Of a DNA stretch of 64,000 bases, positions 8,985 through 18,068 are shown in pieces. The DNA comes from Thiosymbion sp942492625 (GTDB lineage Bacteria; Pseudomonadota; Gammaproteobacteria; Chromatiales; Chromatiaceae). Position 1 is the first letter of the stretch. Each line of letters opens with the position of its first letter. The DNA lies in contig CALOFM010000042.1 of NCBI GenBank assembly GCA_942492625.1, positions 62,001 to 126,000 of the forward strand, written 5' to 3'. Made by a program: the position numbers and the translations under genes. Under the pieces are notes generated by a model. It was not told the origin of the DNA and did no database searches. It saw only the letters and a list, made by a program, of their open reading frames with translations.

Positions 8985-9649
8985 ATGGATATCAGCATCG
9001 ACAGAGCCCGCTTCAACATGATCCAGCAGCAGATTCGCCCATGGGATGTCGTTGACGACCGGGTCCTGTCCGTAATGGCCGAGATCCCCCGCGAGCAGTT
9101 CGTCCCGGATTCCTATCGCAGCCTGGCTTATGCGGATATCGAGATCCCCATCGGCGACGGCCAGACCATGCTGGCGCCCAAATTGGTCGCGCGCATGCTG
9201 CAGGCCCTGGACGTGCAGCCCGTCGACAAGATACTGGAGATCGGCACCGGCACCGGTTATCCCACGGCCTGCCTGTCGCATCTAGGGGGACGCGTCTTCA
9301 GCATGGAGATCCACGAGAGTCTGGCGGAGCAGGCGCGGACGACCTTGGACGCGATGAAGCTGCGGCGTCTGGACGTCCGGGTGGGTGACGCACTCGCAGG
9401 GCCGGTGGACGGACGTCCCTTTGATGTCATCGCCCTGACCGGATCCCTGCCCAACGACGAGCTACTGGCGCCGCTGCAGGAACAGCTGGCCCCGGGGGGC
9501 GTCTGTTCGCCGTCGTCGGCGAGGAGCCCGTGATGGAGGCCCTTTTGGTGACCCGCGTCGAGGGTGGCGATTTCCGCCGCGAGTCTCTCTTCGAGACCTG
9601 TGTGCCTAAGTTGGAGAAGGTCCCGGAGCCCGAGCGTTTCGTGTTCTGA
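8985..9649 (+). CDS. pcm: Protein-L-isoaspartate O-methyltransferase family, one-base frameshift
   Basis: The ATG-started frame gives 182 aa with IQQQIRPWDVVDDRVL, FVPDSYRSLAYADIEIPIGDGQTMLAPK and the SAM motif LEIGTGTGYPTACL, then ends early in the sequence after APGG. If one base is added in the G6 run at 9494-9499, the frame continues as RLFAVVGEEPVMEALLV through to FVF and stops at 9647-9649, giving a normal-length protein of about 221 aa. The family methylates isoaspartyl residues for repair. The clean continuation argues for a very recent slip or a sequencing error in the G run. Confidence 0.8.
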
Positions 9650-9654
9650 TACAG

Positions 9655-11001
9655 CTAATTGCTCTTCCCGGGTTTATTGGGTTCGGAACCGTCGTCGTAA
9701 ACCTGTGCCACCAAGTCAAGCAGCCTCTGCAGTGCGCCCCGGTTTTCCTGCACCACGCGCCTACCCCGTTCGCCAATGCTTGCCCGCGCCGCGGCATCGC
9801 CGAGCCATTCCCGCATGTATCCCGCCAGCTCTTGCGCGTCCGCCACCTGCACCGCGGCGCCCTCGTCCAATAACAGCTCCGTGATCTGGGCGAAGTTGAA
9901 GACGTAGGGTCCCACGGCGACGGGCACGCCAACCGCCGCTGCCTCCAGCAGATTGTGGCCGCCGATGGGGACAAGGCTGCCGCCGATGAAGGCCGCGTCC
10001 GCTGCCGCGAGAAAAATCGGAAGCTCCCCCATGGTATCGCCGAGGTACAGGGAGATTTCGTCGCAACAGGAATCTGCGGTGGAGCGCCGCGCCATTCGGA
10101 AGCCTTGACGCTCGACGAGGGCCGCTACGCGGTCGAAGCGCTCCGGATGTCTGGGCACCAGAACCAGCAGGGCGCGCGGCAGGTGGTTCAGGATCTCCCG
10201 ATGGGCGGCCAGGACTTGTTCTTCCTCCCCCTCGTGGGTGCTCGCGGCAACCCATACCGGGCGCTGGATATCCCACACGCGGCGCAGAACTTCCGCCTGT
10301 TCGAGCAGGCTCCCCGGCCGGCGGACGTCGAACTTGATGCTGCCGGTGACCTGCACCCTTTCCGCGGGTGCTCCCAGGGCGCGAAAGCGGGCGGCATCGG
10401 CGCTGCTTTGTGCTCCGATAGCAGCGAAGCGTCCCAATGTCTCGCGGCTGAAAACGCGCAGCCTGGCGTACCCCTGCGCCGACTTGGCGGATAGCCGCGC
10501 GTTGGCCAACACCACGGGAATTCCACGGTCCTCGCAGGCACGGAGCATGTTGGGCCAGATCTCCGTCTCCATGACCACCGCCAGCCGGGGGCGGACCGCG
10601 TCGAGAAAACGACGCATGATCGGCGCGAGGTCGAGCGGGGTGTAGACGTGCCGAACGCGATCTTCGAACAGGCTGCGCACACGCTCGGATCCGGTGGGTG
10701 TGGTGGTGGTGACCATGACACTGGCGTCCGGCCAGCGGCCGAGAAACTGCTTGATGATCGGTTGGGCGGCCTGGACCTCCCCCACAGAGACCGCATGGAC
10801 CCAGATGTCCGCCTTCAGGGCGTGGTCGCTGTAGAAGCCCAATCGTTCCCCCCAACGCTGACGATATGCGGGCGCGCGGTGCCCTCGCCAAGCCAGACGC
10901 AGCAGCAGGAAAGGGAGTGCGAGATAGAGTAGAAGGCTGTAGAGCCGCGACAAGGTTGTGAACCGCCGGTGGCTGGTTGGACGACAGCAAGAGTTTATCA
11001 C
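9655..11001 (-). CDS. waaA: 3-deoxy-D-manno-octulosonic acid transferase (Kdo transferase)
   Basis: About 430-448 aa. The membrane anchor LYSLLLYLALPFLLLRLAW is followed by RQRWGERLGFY, HAVSVGEVQAA, METEIWPN, and the C-terminal GGSLVPIGGHNLLEAA, all diagnostic of WaaA. It transfers Kdo from CMP-Kdo to lipid A precursor at the inner face of the cytoplasmic membrane. The start is uncertain: GTG at 11001 gives a 16-residue lead, while a TTG near 10953 would match the family start better. It converges with pcm (5 bases apart) and is the last gene of the leftward LPS block. Confidence 0.93.
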   Translation of the reverse strand: MINSCCRPTSHRRFTTLSRLYSLLLYLALPFLLLRLAWRGHRAPAYRQRWGERLGFYSDHALKADIWVHAVSVGEVQAAQPIIKQFLGRWPDASVMVTTTTPTGSERVRSLFEDRVRHVYTPLDLAPIMRRFLDAVRPRLAVVMETEIWPNMLRACEDRGIPVVLANARLSAKSAQGYARLRVFSRETLGRFAAIGAQSSADAARFRALGAPAERVQVTGSIKFDVRRPGSLLEQAEVLRRVWDIQRPVWVAASTHEGEEEQVLAAHREILNHLPRALLVLVPRHPERFDRVAALVERQGFRMARRSTADSCCDEISLYLGDTMGELPIFLAAADAAFIGGSLVPIGGHNLLEAAAVGVPVAVGPYVFNFAQITELLLDEGAAVQVADAQELAGYMREWLGDAAARASIGERGRRVVQENRGALQRLLDLVAQVYDDGSEPNKPGKSN

Positions 11002-11043
11002 CCCAACGCCTGGTTTCAGGTAAAGACGCAGCGCCTCTAGAAG

Positions 11044-11076
11044 TCGTCATCCCGCGTGGGACCCGGGGATCCAGTT
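11044..11076. repeat. Extragenic CGTCATCCCGCG-type repeat
   Basis: The segment CGTCATCCCGCGTGGGACCC followed by GGGGATCCAG resembles the widespread short extragenic repeat family with a GTCATCCC...GGGATCC core. It lies in the gap between waaA and the deacetylase gene. A single degenerate copy is seen here, so the call is tentative. Confidence 0.35.
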
Positions 11077-11162
11077 GTCCGTTGCCCGCACTGGACTCGA
11101 TCCGGAGGGTGGCAAGGCAGCGAGTGCCAACATGCGATCGGTGTGGAAGAAGGGTTCGAGGA

Positions 11163-11933
11163 TCACAACTGCGCTTCTGCCAAACGCTGCCTCCATTCCA
11201 CCAGGCCGGGCTTGGGCGCATCCTTGACGCTGAGCTTCCAGAAGTAGCCGATCAGGTTGTCGCCGAAGGAGATGGCCTTGCGGGGCAGCGCCAGCGGGTG
11301 GTCCATCGGCCCTGCGGCGCCCCGCAGGCAGGTGGTGGCGCTCGTATATCCGGCCTCGGCGGCGGCGCGCACCGAGTCAAGGTCGAAGCTCCCGTATGGG
11401 TAGCAAAGGTGCCCGACCTCTTCTCCAAGCAGGTCCTCCAAGGCCGACTTGCTCCCGGTCAGCTCCTCGCGCCGACGCCCCGGACTGGTTTCGGCGAGCT
11501 TGGGGTGCTGTGCGGTGTGGGAGCCCACTGTCATGCCCGCCGCCCTGATCTCCCGCAGCTGCGCCCCGGTCATCAGGTCGGGGATCGGCCGCTCCGGGTC
11601 CTTGGCGAACCATTCCGCCCGCCTTCCGAGCCATCCGCTGATGGCGTAGACCGTCGCGGGGAACCCATGGCGCCGGAGCACCGGCAGGGCGTAGTCGAGA
11701 AAGTTCCGGTAGGCGTCGTCGAAGGTGAGCACGACGGCTCGTTTCGGCGTGGGCCGCTCGCTGCGCAGGCACGCCAAAGCCTGGTCCAGGTCCAGAACCT
11801 CGTAGCCAACGCGCTTGAGGAAACCCATTTGCGAGGCAAAGCTGCGGTGGTCGCAATAGTTCGCTCGATGGGTCTTCATGGGCGCGAAATCGCCCACTTG
11901 GTGGTACATGAGGATGGAGATTTGACAGGTCAC
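11163..11933 (-). CDS. Polysaccharide deacetylase (NodB fold, carbohydrate esterase 4)
   Basis: 256 aa from a GTG at 11933; the longer open frame upstream has no family similarity. The start ISILMYHQVG is the common entry of this family. LTFDDAYRNF gives the catalytic Asp and metal-binding Asp, and SHTAQHPKL gives the two metal histidines (H-x3-H); LCYPYGSFD follows. It removes acetyl from N- or O-acetylated sugars, here probably a lipid A/core or O-antigen unit because it lies between waaA and glycosyltransferases. No signal peptide is visible, so it may act in the cytoplasm. Confidence 0.85.
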   Translation of the reverse strand: MTCQISILMYHQVGDFAPMKTHRANYCDHRSFASQMGFLKRVGYEVLDLDQALACLRSERPTPKRAVVLTFDDAYRNFLDYALPVLRRHGFPATVYAISGWLGRRAEWFAKDPERPIPDLMTGAQLREIRAAGMTVGSHTAQHPKLAETSPGRRREELTGSKSALEDLLGEEVGHLCYPYGSFDLDSVRAAAEAGYTSATTCLRGAAGPMDHPLALPRKAISFGDNLIGYFWKLSVKDAPKPGLVEWRQRLAEAQL

Positions 11934-12029
11934 GCGCCTATTCTCCGGGTGGACGGGCGAGCGTGCAATTGGCTTCCCCGACTGAGAAAAAGTGCATTTT
12001 GCCGAGCCCAGCACATCCTCGCTTTCGGT

Positions 12030-13106
12030 CTACCCCTGCGCGAGGTTCTTGTACAGCGCCAGATACCGATCCATGACGGCTTCCCGAGCGAACTCTCGCT
12101 GCACCCGCTTCCGTCCCCGCTCGACCAAGGCCTTCGCCAAGCCCGGATCGCACAACACTTCCTCGATACCCTTTGCAAGTGCGGGGCCGTCCGCGCAAGG
12201 CACGCACCAGGCGTCCTCGCCGTGGCGGGCGATCTCCCGCGCGCCGCGAAAGCGGCTGGTCACCAGGGGTTTCTCCCAGGCCCAGGCCTCCAGGATTACG
12301 TTGCCCAGGGTCTCCTGGTCCAGGGAGGGGAAGACGACTTGGTCGGCGAGCTGAAAGTAGGGCCCCGGATCTGTCCGCCAGCCAGCCCAGACGACGCGCT
12401 CGCCCACACCCGTCTGCTCGGCCTGCGCTCGCAGCCGAGGTCCGAGAACGCCGTCCCCGAGCAGCACCAGCCGCAGCGGACGTCCCTCAATCTCGGCGGG
12501 CAGCAGCGAAAGGGCATCCAACAGATGCGAGTGGCCTTTGACCGGCACGAAGCGGCCGGCCGTCACCAGTACCCGGGAGTCTGCGGGGATTCCGAGTTCC
12601 TTGCGCAGCTCTGCGATCCTCTCGGGTGTTACCGGATGGGGGGGGTCGACGAAGTTGTAGATGTGGAATACCCGATCCGCGGGCAATCCCTGCTGCACCA
12701 ACCAGTCGCACAGCCCCTTGGTGTTACCGATCCAGGCATGGGCGTGGCGATAGGGGTGGACGGCGTAGTAGCCCCCCAGGCGGGCGATGTGAACCGGGCC
12801 TTTGCCTGCGTTGATCCGCGTGAGGCGGGTGGCACGGCCCATGTAGGTCTGCACGACGTCCGGCTTCAGGTGCCGGATCAGGCGCGAAACGGCGCGCCGG
12901 GAGAGCGGATCCCAGATGGTCCGGAAGGGCAGTCGGTGCAGGGGCAGGTCGGGGAGCTTGACCGAGTCGAGCTCGCTGTGTTCACGGATGGCAAGCTCGG
13001 CGGGGGCGCCGCGCTCGGCCAGGGCGGCGCTGAAACGCAGGAACCAGCGCTCGGCCCCGCCCAGGGCCTTGCTGCCAACCATCTGCAGGCTTGTGGGTAT
13101 GCTCAC
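12030..13106 (-). CDS. Glycosyltransferase family 4 (LPS core/O-antigen)
   Basis: 358 aa GT-B enzyme. The N-terminal acceptor domain starts with LQMVGSKALGGAERWF. The donor-binding domain has VLVTAGRFVPVKGHSHLL, VLLGDGVLGPRLR and the E-x7-E-type PSLDQETLGNVILEAWAW. It overlaps the heptosyltransferase-like gene upstream by four bases (13103-13106), so the two are translationally coupled. It probably adds a hexose or similar sugar to LPS core; donor unknown. Confidence 0.85.
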   Translation of the reverse strand: MSIPTSLQMVGSKALGGAERWFLRFSAALAERGAPAELAIREHSELDSVKLPDLPLHRLPFRTIWDPLSRRAVSRLIRHLKPDVVQTYMGRATRLTRINAGKGPVHIARLGGYYAVHPYRHAHAWIGNTKGLCDWLVQQGLPADRVFHIYNFVDPPHPVTPERIAELRKELGIPADSRVLVTAGRFVPVKGHSHLLDALSLLPAEIEGRPLRLVLLGDGVLGPRLRAQAEQTGVGERVVWAGWRTDPGPYFQLADQVVFPSLDQETLGNVILEAWAWEKPLVTSRFRGAREIARHGEDAWCVPCADGPALAKGIEEVLCDPGLAKALVERGRKRVQREFAREAVMDRYLALYKNLAQG

Positions 13107-14158
13107 CCGGGCAGCTCCCGCGCCGCGGTCAGGACCTCTTCCACCTCGATCGACCTCATGCAGCTATAGGCACCGTCACAGGTGGGCTTGCGCTTGCAGG
13201 GGGAGCAATCCATCCGGTGATACAGAACCCGTGCGTTGTCGTGGGTGGTGTCGAGGTAGGGGCAGGTCGATCCGAACAGCAGCAGGGTGGGCCGAGCGAA
13301 GGCGATGCCCATGTGGCTCAGGCCCGTGTCCACGCCCACCAGCAGGGCGCTGCGGTCGATCAGCGCCGCGGCCTGGAGCAGGGTTGTCTTACCCGCCAGA
13401 TCGATCGGTTTGTGCGCCGCGTTTCTGCGAATGCGCCCCGCGGCGTCCCGATCTCCGGGTCCTCCAAGCAACACCGCCGGTAGGCCCACGTCCGCGTGCA
13501 GCCGGTCTGCGAGCTGCGCCCAACGAGGCTCGATCCAGTGTTTCTGGGGCCGGGTGGTAAATGGGCAGAGTACGGCGTAGCCGTCGGTCAAGCCTTCGCG
13601 CTCCAGCAGCTCTTCGGCGAACTCGGCATCCTCCGGCGCGTAGTGGACGGCCATGGGGAAGTCCTGCGTCGGCAGGTCCAGGGTCTCGGCCAGATAAAGG
13701 TACTCCGAGCCAATACGTTTGATATCGCCGCCGCGGGAAACGACGCGGGTCATGAGCCGGTCGCTGCCCTCCCAGGAGCCAAGTCCGATGCGCTCGCGGG
13801 CGCCCGACAGGCGCGTCAACAGGCCGCTCTTGAGCAGCCCCTGCAGGTCCAGGGCCATGTCGAACTTGCGGGACCTGAGCAACTTTGCGAAGCCGGTGAT
13901 CTCCCGCGCCAGGGCTGTGAGGCGGCGCTTGCGCCACAGAACGCGCCACTCACCTTCGGGCCAGACGATGACCTCGTCGAGGTCCGGGTGATGCTCCAGG
14001 AGGGAGCGGCATTCCGGTTTCGCCAGCCAGGCGATATGGGCATTCGGATAGGCGCGGCGGAAGGTGGAGACCAGAGGGGAGGCGAAGACGATGTCGCCGA
14101 TGGCGCCGACGCGCACCAGCAGGATGCGTGGATCCGTTGTCACCTGCTCTCTGCGCAT
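13103..14158 (-). CDS. Glycosyltransferase family 9 (heptosyltransferase-like)
   Basis: 351 aa from the ATG at 14158, which places ILLVRVGAIGDIVFASPLV at the N-terminus as in WaaC/WaaF/WaaQ-type enzymes. The C-terminal donor half shows CPFTTRPQKHW, LLGGPGD, GVDTGLSHMGIAFARPTLLLFG and a cysteine-rich tail (CSPCKRKPTC) common in some GT9 proteins. It should transfer heptose or a related sugar from an ADP-sugar to inner core LPS. It overlaps the ligase gene upstream by 19 bases and the GT4 gene downstream by four. Confidence 0.88.
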   Translation of the reverse strand: MRREQVTTDPRILLVRVGAIGDIVFASPLVSTFRRAYPNAHIAWLAKPECRSLLEHHPDLDEVIVWPEGEWRVLWRKRRLTALAREITGFAKLLRSRKFDMALDLQGLLKSGLLTRLSGARERIGLGSWEGSDRLMTRVVSRGGDIKRIGSEYLYLAETLDLPTQDFPMAVHYAPEDAEFAEELLEREGLTDGYAVLCPFTTRPQKHWIEPRWAQLADRLHADVGLPAVLLGGPGDRDAAGRIRRNAAHKPIDLAGKTTLLQAAALIDRSALLVGVDTGLSHMGIAFARPTLLLFGSTCPYLDTTHDNARVLYHRMDCSPCKRKPTCDGAYSCMRSIEVEEVLTAARELPG

Positions 14159-15576
14159 GGTTGCGCGGCGGGGCGGCGCGCTTCCTGCAAAAGAGTGCGC
14201 AGCCTGAAGCTGTAGGCTGCGCCGGCGAAGATGATCCAGAAGAAGGTGTAATCGTGGCGGACCACCCGATAGCTGGTCAGGTTCCAGATCAGCACGAAAA
14301 GGAGCGTCACCGCAAAATAGCGGCACAGGTCGCCGGGCATCCGGCCGCTGCGGCATACGGAAGCGCAGCCGCGCGCGAGCAGCCAGACCTGGGCCGTAGC
14401 CAGAGCCAAGCCCGGTATTCCCAGCTGGACCAGGATCTCGGCGTAGGTGTTATGCAAATGGGGTAACCACACGTCCTCGTCCATCATGAGTTCCGGGCGC
14501 TCGCTGTGCGACAACAGGTAGCGGCTGGAGCCCGCTCCCCAGCCGAGCCACGGCCGTTGCGACCACAGGTCGGCAGCGAAGCGCAGCGCGTGAGCGCGCA
14601 GGCCGCTGGAGTTGGACTGCACGGCGGCGAAGTCGCCGCTCAGGACGCTTGCGAGGGTCTCGCTATCCGCTTGCAGACGCTCGCTGATCTGTTCGTGCTG
14701 AATGACAACGAGCGCGGCGAGGGCAATGGCTGACGCTGCGGCTGCCGCGATGCGGACGCCGCGGCTGGCCTGGTGCGTAGGTGCCGCGCGGCGGTGCAGA
14801 CGCCACTCCAGGTAGATCAGGAAAGAGGCGGCGGCGGCGAAGGAGATCCAAGAGCCGCGCGAGAACGACAACACGAGCCCCTCGAGCATCATGGCCAGGA
14901 GCAGCAGCCACAGGGCTACCCGTAGCCACCGCGGAGCCCCGCCGGGAGCGGGATGCCAGAAGCGCGCACGCAGGGCGACCAGGCCGAGGGTGCCCAAACC
15001 GGTGAACATGCCGAAGGCGATGGCGGGAAGGTAATTTTCGAAGCGTGTCGTGAAAAACGACGGATCGAATCCCGTCCAGTCGATCTCGCGTAGCGTGCGG
15101 ATGGCGAAACCCATCAGCGCGAGAAACAACAGTAGGCGGACACGCTCCGGGCGCCCGCCCGCCCAGTAGGCGAATGGGATGAAAAGCAGTAGCTTGACCC
15201 AGTCGGAACCGGCCTCGAGCGCCGCTTCTGCCAAGGGATCGAGGGGGGCCGCCAGGTATCTGGCCAGCGAGTGGATTGCAACATAGAGGGTAAAGATCAG
15301 AGCGGTGAGCGCCAGCGGGTCTCGGCTAAGGGTCCGCCAATCGCGGAAGCCGATCACGAAGGCGAGCAGGAGCAGTACCAGGCCCCAGGTCGCCGGCGTT
15401 ATACCGAGCAAGGCGAACGAGGCGAAAAGGTAGGTACCGATGAGCCCGGTTCGCTGCAACCAAACCTTGCGCAGGCTGTGTGGGGACGGGGTGCCGCGCG
15501 GCAAGTTGTTGATCTCCTGTGGTGACCGAGCCCCGAAGGGAGGGAAGACAAAAAGGCAAAGCGAAAATGCTACCAT
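14140..15576 (-). CDS. O-antigen ligase family membrane protein
   Basis: 478 aa from the ATG at 15576. About ten to twelve hydrophobic segments are visible. The long periplasmic loop contains the Wzy/WaaL signature region, with LSFSRGSW before it and RPWLGWGAGSSRYLL plus LPHLHNTYAEILVQLGIPGLAL within and after it; the HLHN(T/S) histidine is typical of WaaL/Wzy_C proteins. It would join undecaprenyl-linked O-antigen to lipid A-core, or polymerise repeat units, at the periplasmic face. It is the first gene of the leftward LPS operon, divergent from a GT4 gene 136 bp away. Confidence 0.87.
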   Translation of the reverse strand: MVAFSLCLFVFPPFGARSPQEINNLPRGTPSPHSLRKVWLQRTGLIGTYLFASFALLGITPATWGLVLLLLAFVIGFRDWRTLSRDPLALTALIFTLYVAIHSLARYLAAPLDPLAEAALEAGSDWVKLLLFIPFAYWAGGRPERVRLLLFLALMGFAIRTLREIDWTGFDPSFFTTRFENYLPAIAFGMFTGLGTLGLVALRARFWHPAPGGAPRWLRVALWLLLLAMMLEGLVLSFSRGSWISFAAAASFLIYLEWRLHRRAAPTHQASRGVRIAAAAASAIALAALVVIQHEQISERLQADSETLASVLSGDFAAVQSNSSGLRAHALRFAADLWSQRPWLGWGAGSSRYLLSHSERPELMMDEDVWLPHLHNTYAEILVQLGIPGLALATAQVWLLARGCASVCRSGRMPGDLCRYFAVTLLFVLIWNLTSYRVVRHDYTFFWIIFAGAAYSFRLRTLLQEARRPAAQPCAESR

Positions 15577-15712
15577 AGCCGCGGATACCGATTTACTCCG
15601 ATCTTTGCCAGGAGCGCGAGCGCTTGATCCCTCCCCGTTTCTCAGCGCCGCTGACGCGTACCTGGGGTCGAGTTGCGCGAGCGGTCGAGCCCGACGCCGG
15701 AAATGCGGGCCC

Positions 15713-16894
15713 ATGACGGATGCCGGTGGTGCGGTGCGCCTCCTGGTTACCGGGTTTCGCCCGGGACCGGCCGGCGTCGGGCGGGTCATGATGAACCTAA
15801 TCAACGGCTTCGCGCGCTCGGCGGTCGAGGTGCACGTTTTGGTCGGTCCCGGAAGCTACCCGGAGCTGGATTCGGCCCCGGCGGGCGTGCGGATCCATGT
15901 GGTCGAAACGGGGATCGGCGAAGACGCCGGCAAGCGATTGCGTCGCTTTCTCGACGACCTTGCGCCGCAGGTTGCGCTCTCCAACCGGGACGACTCGAAT
16001 GCACTGTTGGTTGCTGTAGCAGCTCGGATGCCCGATCGCCCGCGCGTGGTGCTTCGCGTAGGGATCGATGTGCCGGCGAAGCTGCGTTGCCGCAACCCGC
16101 TCTCCCGCTGGCGCCGCCGCCGGGAGCTGATTTCGGTCTACCGGGGCGCCGATCTGCTCATTGGCAACTCGCAAGGTGTCTGCAATGGCTTGCGCGATCT
16201 CCTGGGGGGCGCGGCGCCGCCAATCCTGACCATCTACAATCCGCTGGACGTCGCGCGCGTAAGGCTGCTCGCGCGCGAGCGGCCCGATCACCCCTGGTTT
16301 CGTGACCAAGGTCACCGTCTCCTGGTCAGTGTCGGCCGCTTGGCCCGAATGAAGGACCAAGCCACCATGCTGCGCGCTTTTTCGCGGCTGCCGCCGGACT
16401 TCCGCCTGGTCGTCTTCGGCGAGGGGCGGCAGCGAGATCGGCTGCTTGCGCTCGCCGGCAAGCTGGTGGTCGCAGATCGCTTCGATCTGCCGGGCCACAC
16501 GGACAACCCGTTCTCGCACCTGGCGCGGGCAGATGCGTTCGTGCTTTCCTCGCGGTTCGAGGGCTCCCCCAATGCCCTGATCGAGGCGTTGGCCGTGGGG
16601 ACCCCGGCGGTGTCCACGGACTGTCCCAGCGGGCCGCGGGAGATCCTGGGCGACGGGCGCTACGGTGCGCTGGCTCCCGTTAGCGACGATCGGGCGCTGG
16701 CCGAGGCGATCGAGGCTACGCTGGGGCACCCGCCCGCCCCCGCCCTGCTGGAGGAGGCGATTTCCCGTTTCGATCTGGACTACGCGGTTGGGCAGTACCT
16801 TCAGGCCATGGGTCTGCCGGGCGCTGGGTCGCCGGCCTCGACCGGACCTGTGCGGCCGGGATCCGGAGACAGGAGGAGTCCCATTGACCAATGA
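15713..16894 (+). CDS. Glycosyltransferase family 4, copy A of three
   Basis: 393 aa from the ATG at 15713. The N-terminus LLVTGFRPGPAGVGRVMMNLINGF is a GT4 nucleotide-sugar enzyme start. The donor domain has LLVSVGRLARMKDQATMLRAF, VVFGEGRQRDRL, LPGHTDNPFSHLARADAFVLSSRFEG and CPSGPREIL. The last motif is identical in the next two genes. The stop at 16892-16894 lies within the start region of the next gene. It probably builds the O-antigen repeat unit with its two neighbours. Confidence 0.87.
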   Translation: MTDAGGAVRLLVTGFRPGPAGVGRVMMNLINGFARSAVEVHVLVGPGSYPELDSAPAGVRIHVVETGIGEDAGKRLRRFLDDLAPQVALSNRDDSNALLVAVAARMPDRPRVVLRVGIDVPAKLRCRNPLSRWRRRRELISVYRGADLLIGNSQGVCNGLRDLLGGAAPPILTIYNPLDVARVRLLARERPDHPWFRDQGHRLLVSVGRLARMKDQATMLRAFSRLPPDFRLVVFGEGRQRDRLLALAGKLVVADRFDLPGHTDNPFSHLARADAFVLSSRFEGSPNALIEALAVGTPAVSTDCPSGPREILGDGRYGALAPVSDDRALAEAIEATLGHPPAPALLEEAISRFDLDYAVGQYLQAMGLPGAGSPASTGPVRPGSGDRRSPIDQ

Positions 16895-18068
16895 CTCCGG
16901 CGGTCGAGCCGCGGCCGGCTCCGGACCAACCGCTGGGGAATCGAATCCCCCCGACATCTGCATATTCAGCCCATTTACCCGCGGCGGGACATCGGCCCAC
17001 GGAGGTATTACTCCGGTGGTGCGCAACCTCGCCACGGCCTTTGCCGACGCGGGAAGGCAGGTCGAGCTCCTGACCTTTTCGCCGGCGGACCCGCGGGTTC
17101 TGTTTCCGTCTCTGGACGAGCGCATCCTGATCCGGAACCTGGGCAGGGGGAGCCGGTTGCAGCACCTGCTGCAGCTTCGTGGATATCTGCATGGGTGCCG
17201 ACCCCGCGTGCTGCTGTCCGCCGGGCAGCGCCCCAATCTGCTCGCCGCCGCCTGCAAGCGCCTGTGGCGTCCGCCCTGCCGCTTGATTCTCAGTGTCCAC
17301 AACAGTCTCTCCCCCGGATTCGAAGAGCTGGGCGTGCTCAAGCGCCGGATACGAGTGCAGGGGATGCGGATATTCTATCCGGCGGCGGACGCCCTGGTCT
17401 GCGTGTCCGCCGGTGTCGCCGATGACTTCGCCCGTTACGTGAGCTTGCCGCCTGAGAAGCTCGACGTCATCTACAATCCGGCCCTCTCTGCCCGGCAGCT
17501 CGCCCCTGTCTCGGCGCCGCCGCCCCATCCCTGGCTGGAGTCCAGACAGCCGCCCGTGATCCTCGGGGTCGGAAGGCTCACCAGGCAGAAGGATTTTCCG
17601 ACCCTGATTCGGGCCTTCGCCCAGGTCGCTTCGCAGCGCGATTGCCGGCTGTTGATCCTCGGTGAGGGGCAGGAGCGTCAGGGGCTGGAGCGCATGATCC
17701 AAACGCTGGGCCTGAGTGACCGGATCGCCCTTCCGGGCTTCGTCGAGGATCCGCTAGGCTACATGCGCCGGGCCGGCTTGTTCGTGCTCTCTTCGGCCTG
17801 GGAAGGCTTCGGACTGGTCTTGGTGGAGGCAATGGCCTGCGGTACCCCCGTCGTCTCCACTGACTGTCCGAGCGGTCCCCGGGAGATCCTGCTGGACGGC
17901 TCCCTGGGAGCGCTGGTGCCGGTCTCTGACCCGCAGGCCTTGGCGACGGCCATGGTCCAGGCCTTGGACGCGCCGGTGGAGCCACGGCGGTTGCGCCGTC
18001 GCGCAGCGGATTTCAGCAGCGACCGGGCGGCCGAGAAATACCTGCGCCTGATGTTTTCCGATGACTAG
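16884..18068 (+). CDS. Glycosyltransferase family 4, copy B of three
   Basis: 394 aa. The start is a TTG at 16884, decided by a strong AGGAGGAG ribosome site at 16871-16878 and an 11-base overlap with the gene before; other starts lie deep within that gene. It has FTRGGTSAHGGITPVVRNLA, ILGVGRLTRQKDFPTLIRAF, ILGEGQERQGLE, LSSAWEGFGLVLVEAMACGT and CPSGPREIL. The EGFGLVLVEAMA segment is the E-x7-E donor-binding motif. A rare start codon behind a perfect ribosome site suggests tuned, coupled translation. Confidence 0.87.
   Translation: MTNDSGGRAAAGSGPTAGESNPPDICIFSPFTRGGTSAHGGITPVVRNLATAFADAGRQVELLTFSPADPRVLFPSLDERILIRNLGRGSRLQHLLQLRGYLHGCRPRVLLSAGQRPNLLAAACKRLWRPPCRLILSVHNSLSPGFEELGVLKRRIRVQGMRIFYPAADALVCVSAGVADDFARYVSLPPEKLDVIYNPALSARQLAPVSAPPPHPWLESRQPPVILGVGRLTRQKDFPTLIRAFAQVASQRDCRLLILGEGQERQGLERMIQTLGLSDRIALPGFVEDPLGYMRRAGLFVLSSAWEGFGLVLVEAMACGTPVVSTDCPSGPREILLDGSLGALVPVSDPQALATAMVQALDAPVEPRRLRRRAADFSSDRAAEKYLRLMFSDD

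Noticed and set aside
10977..13169. 730-codon plus-strand open frame across the LPS genes
   Set aside because: It is antisense to three well-supported glycosyl genes (waaA end, deacetylase, GT4); its residues show the His/Arg/Gly-rich composition of a GC-rich shadow frame and no motif.
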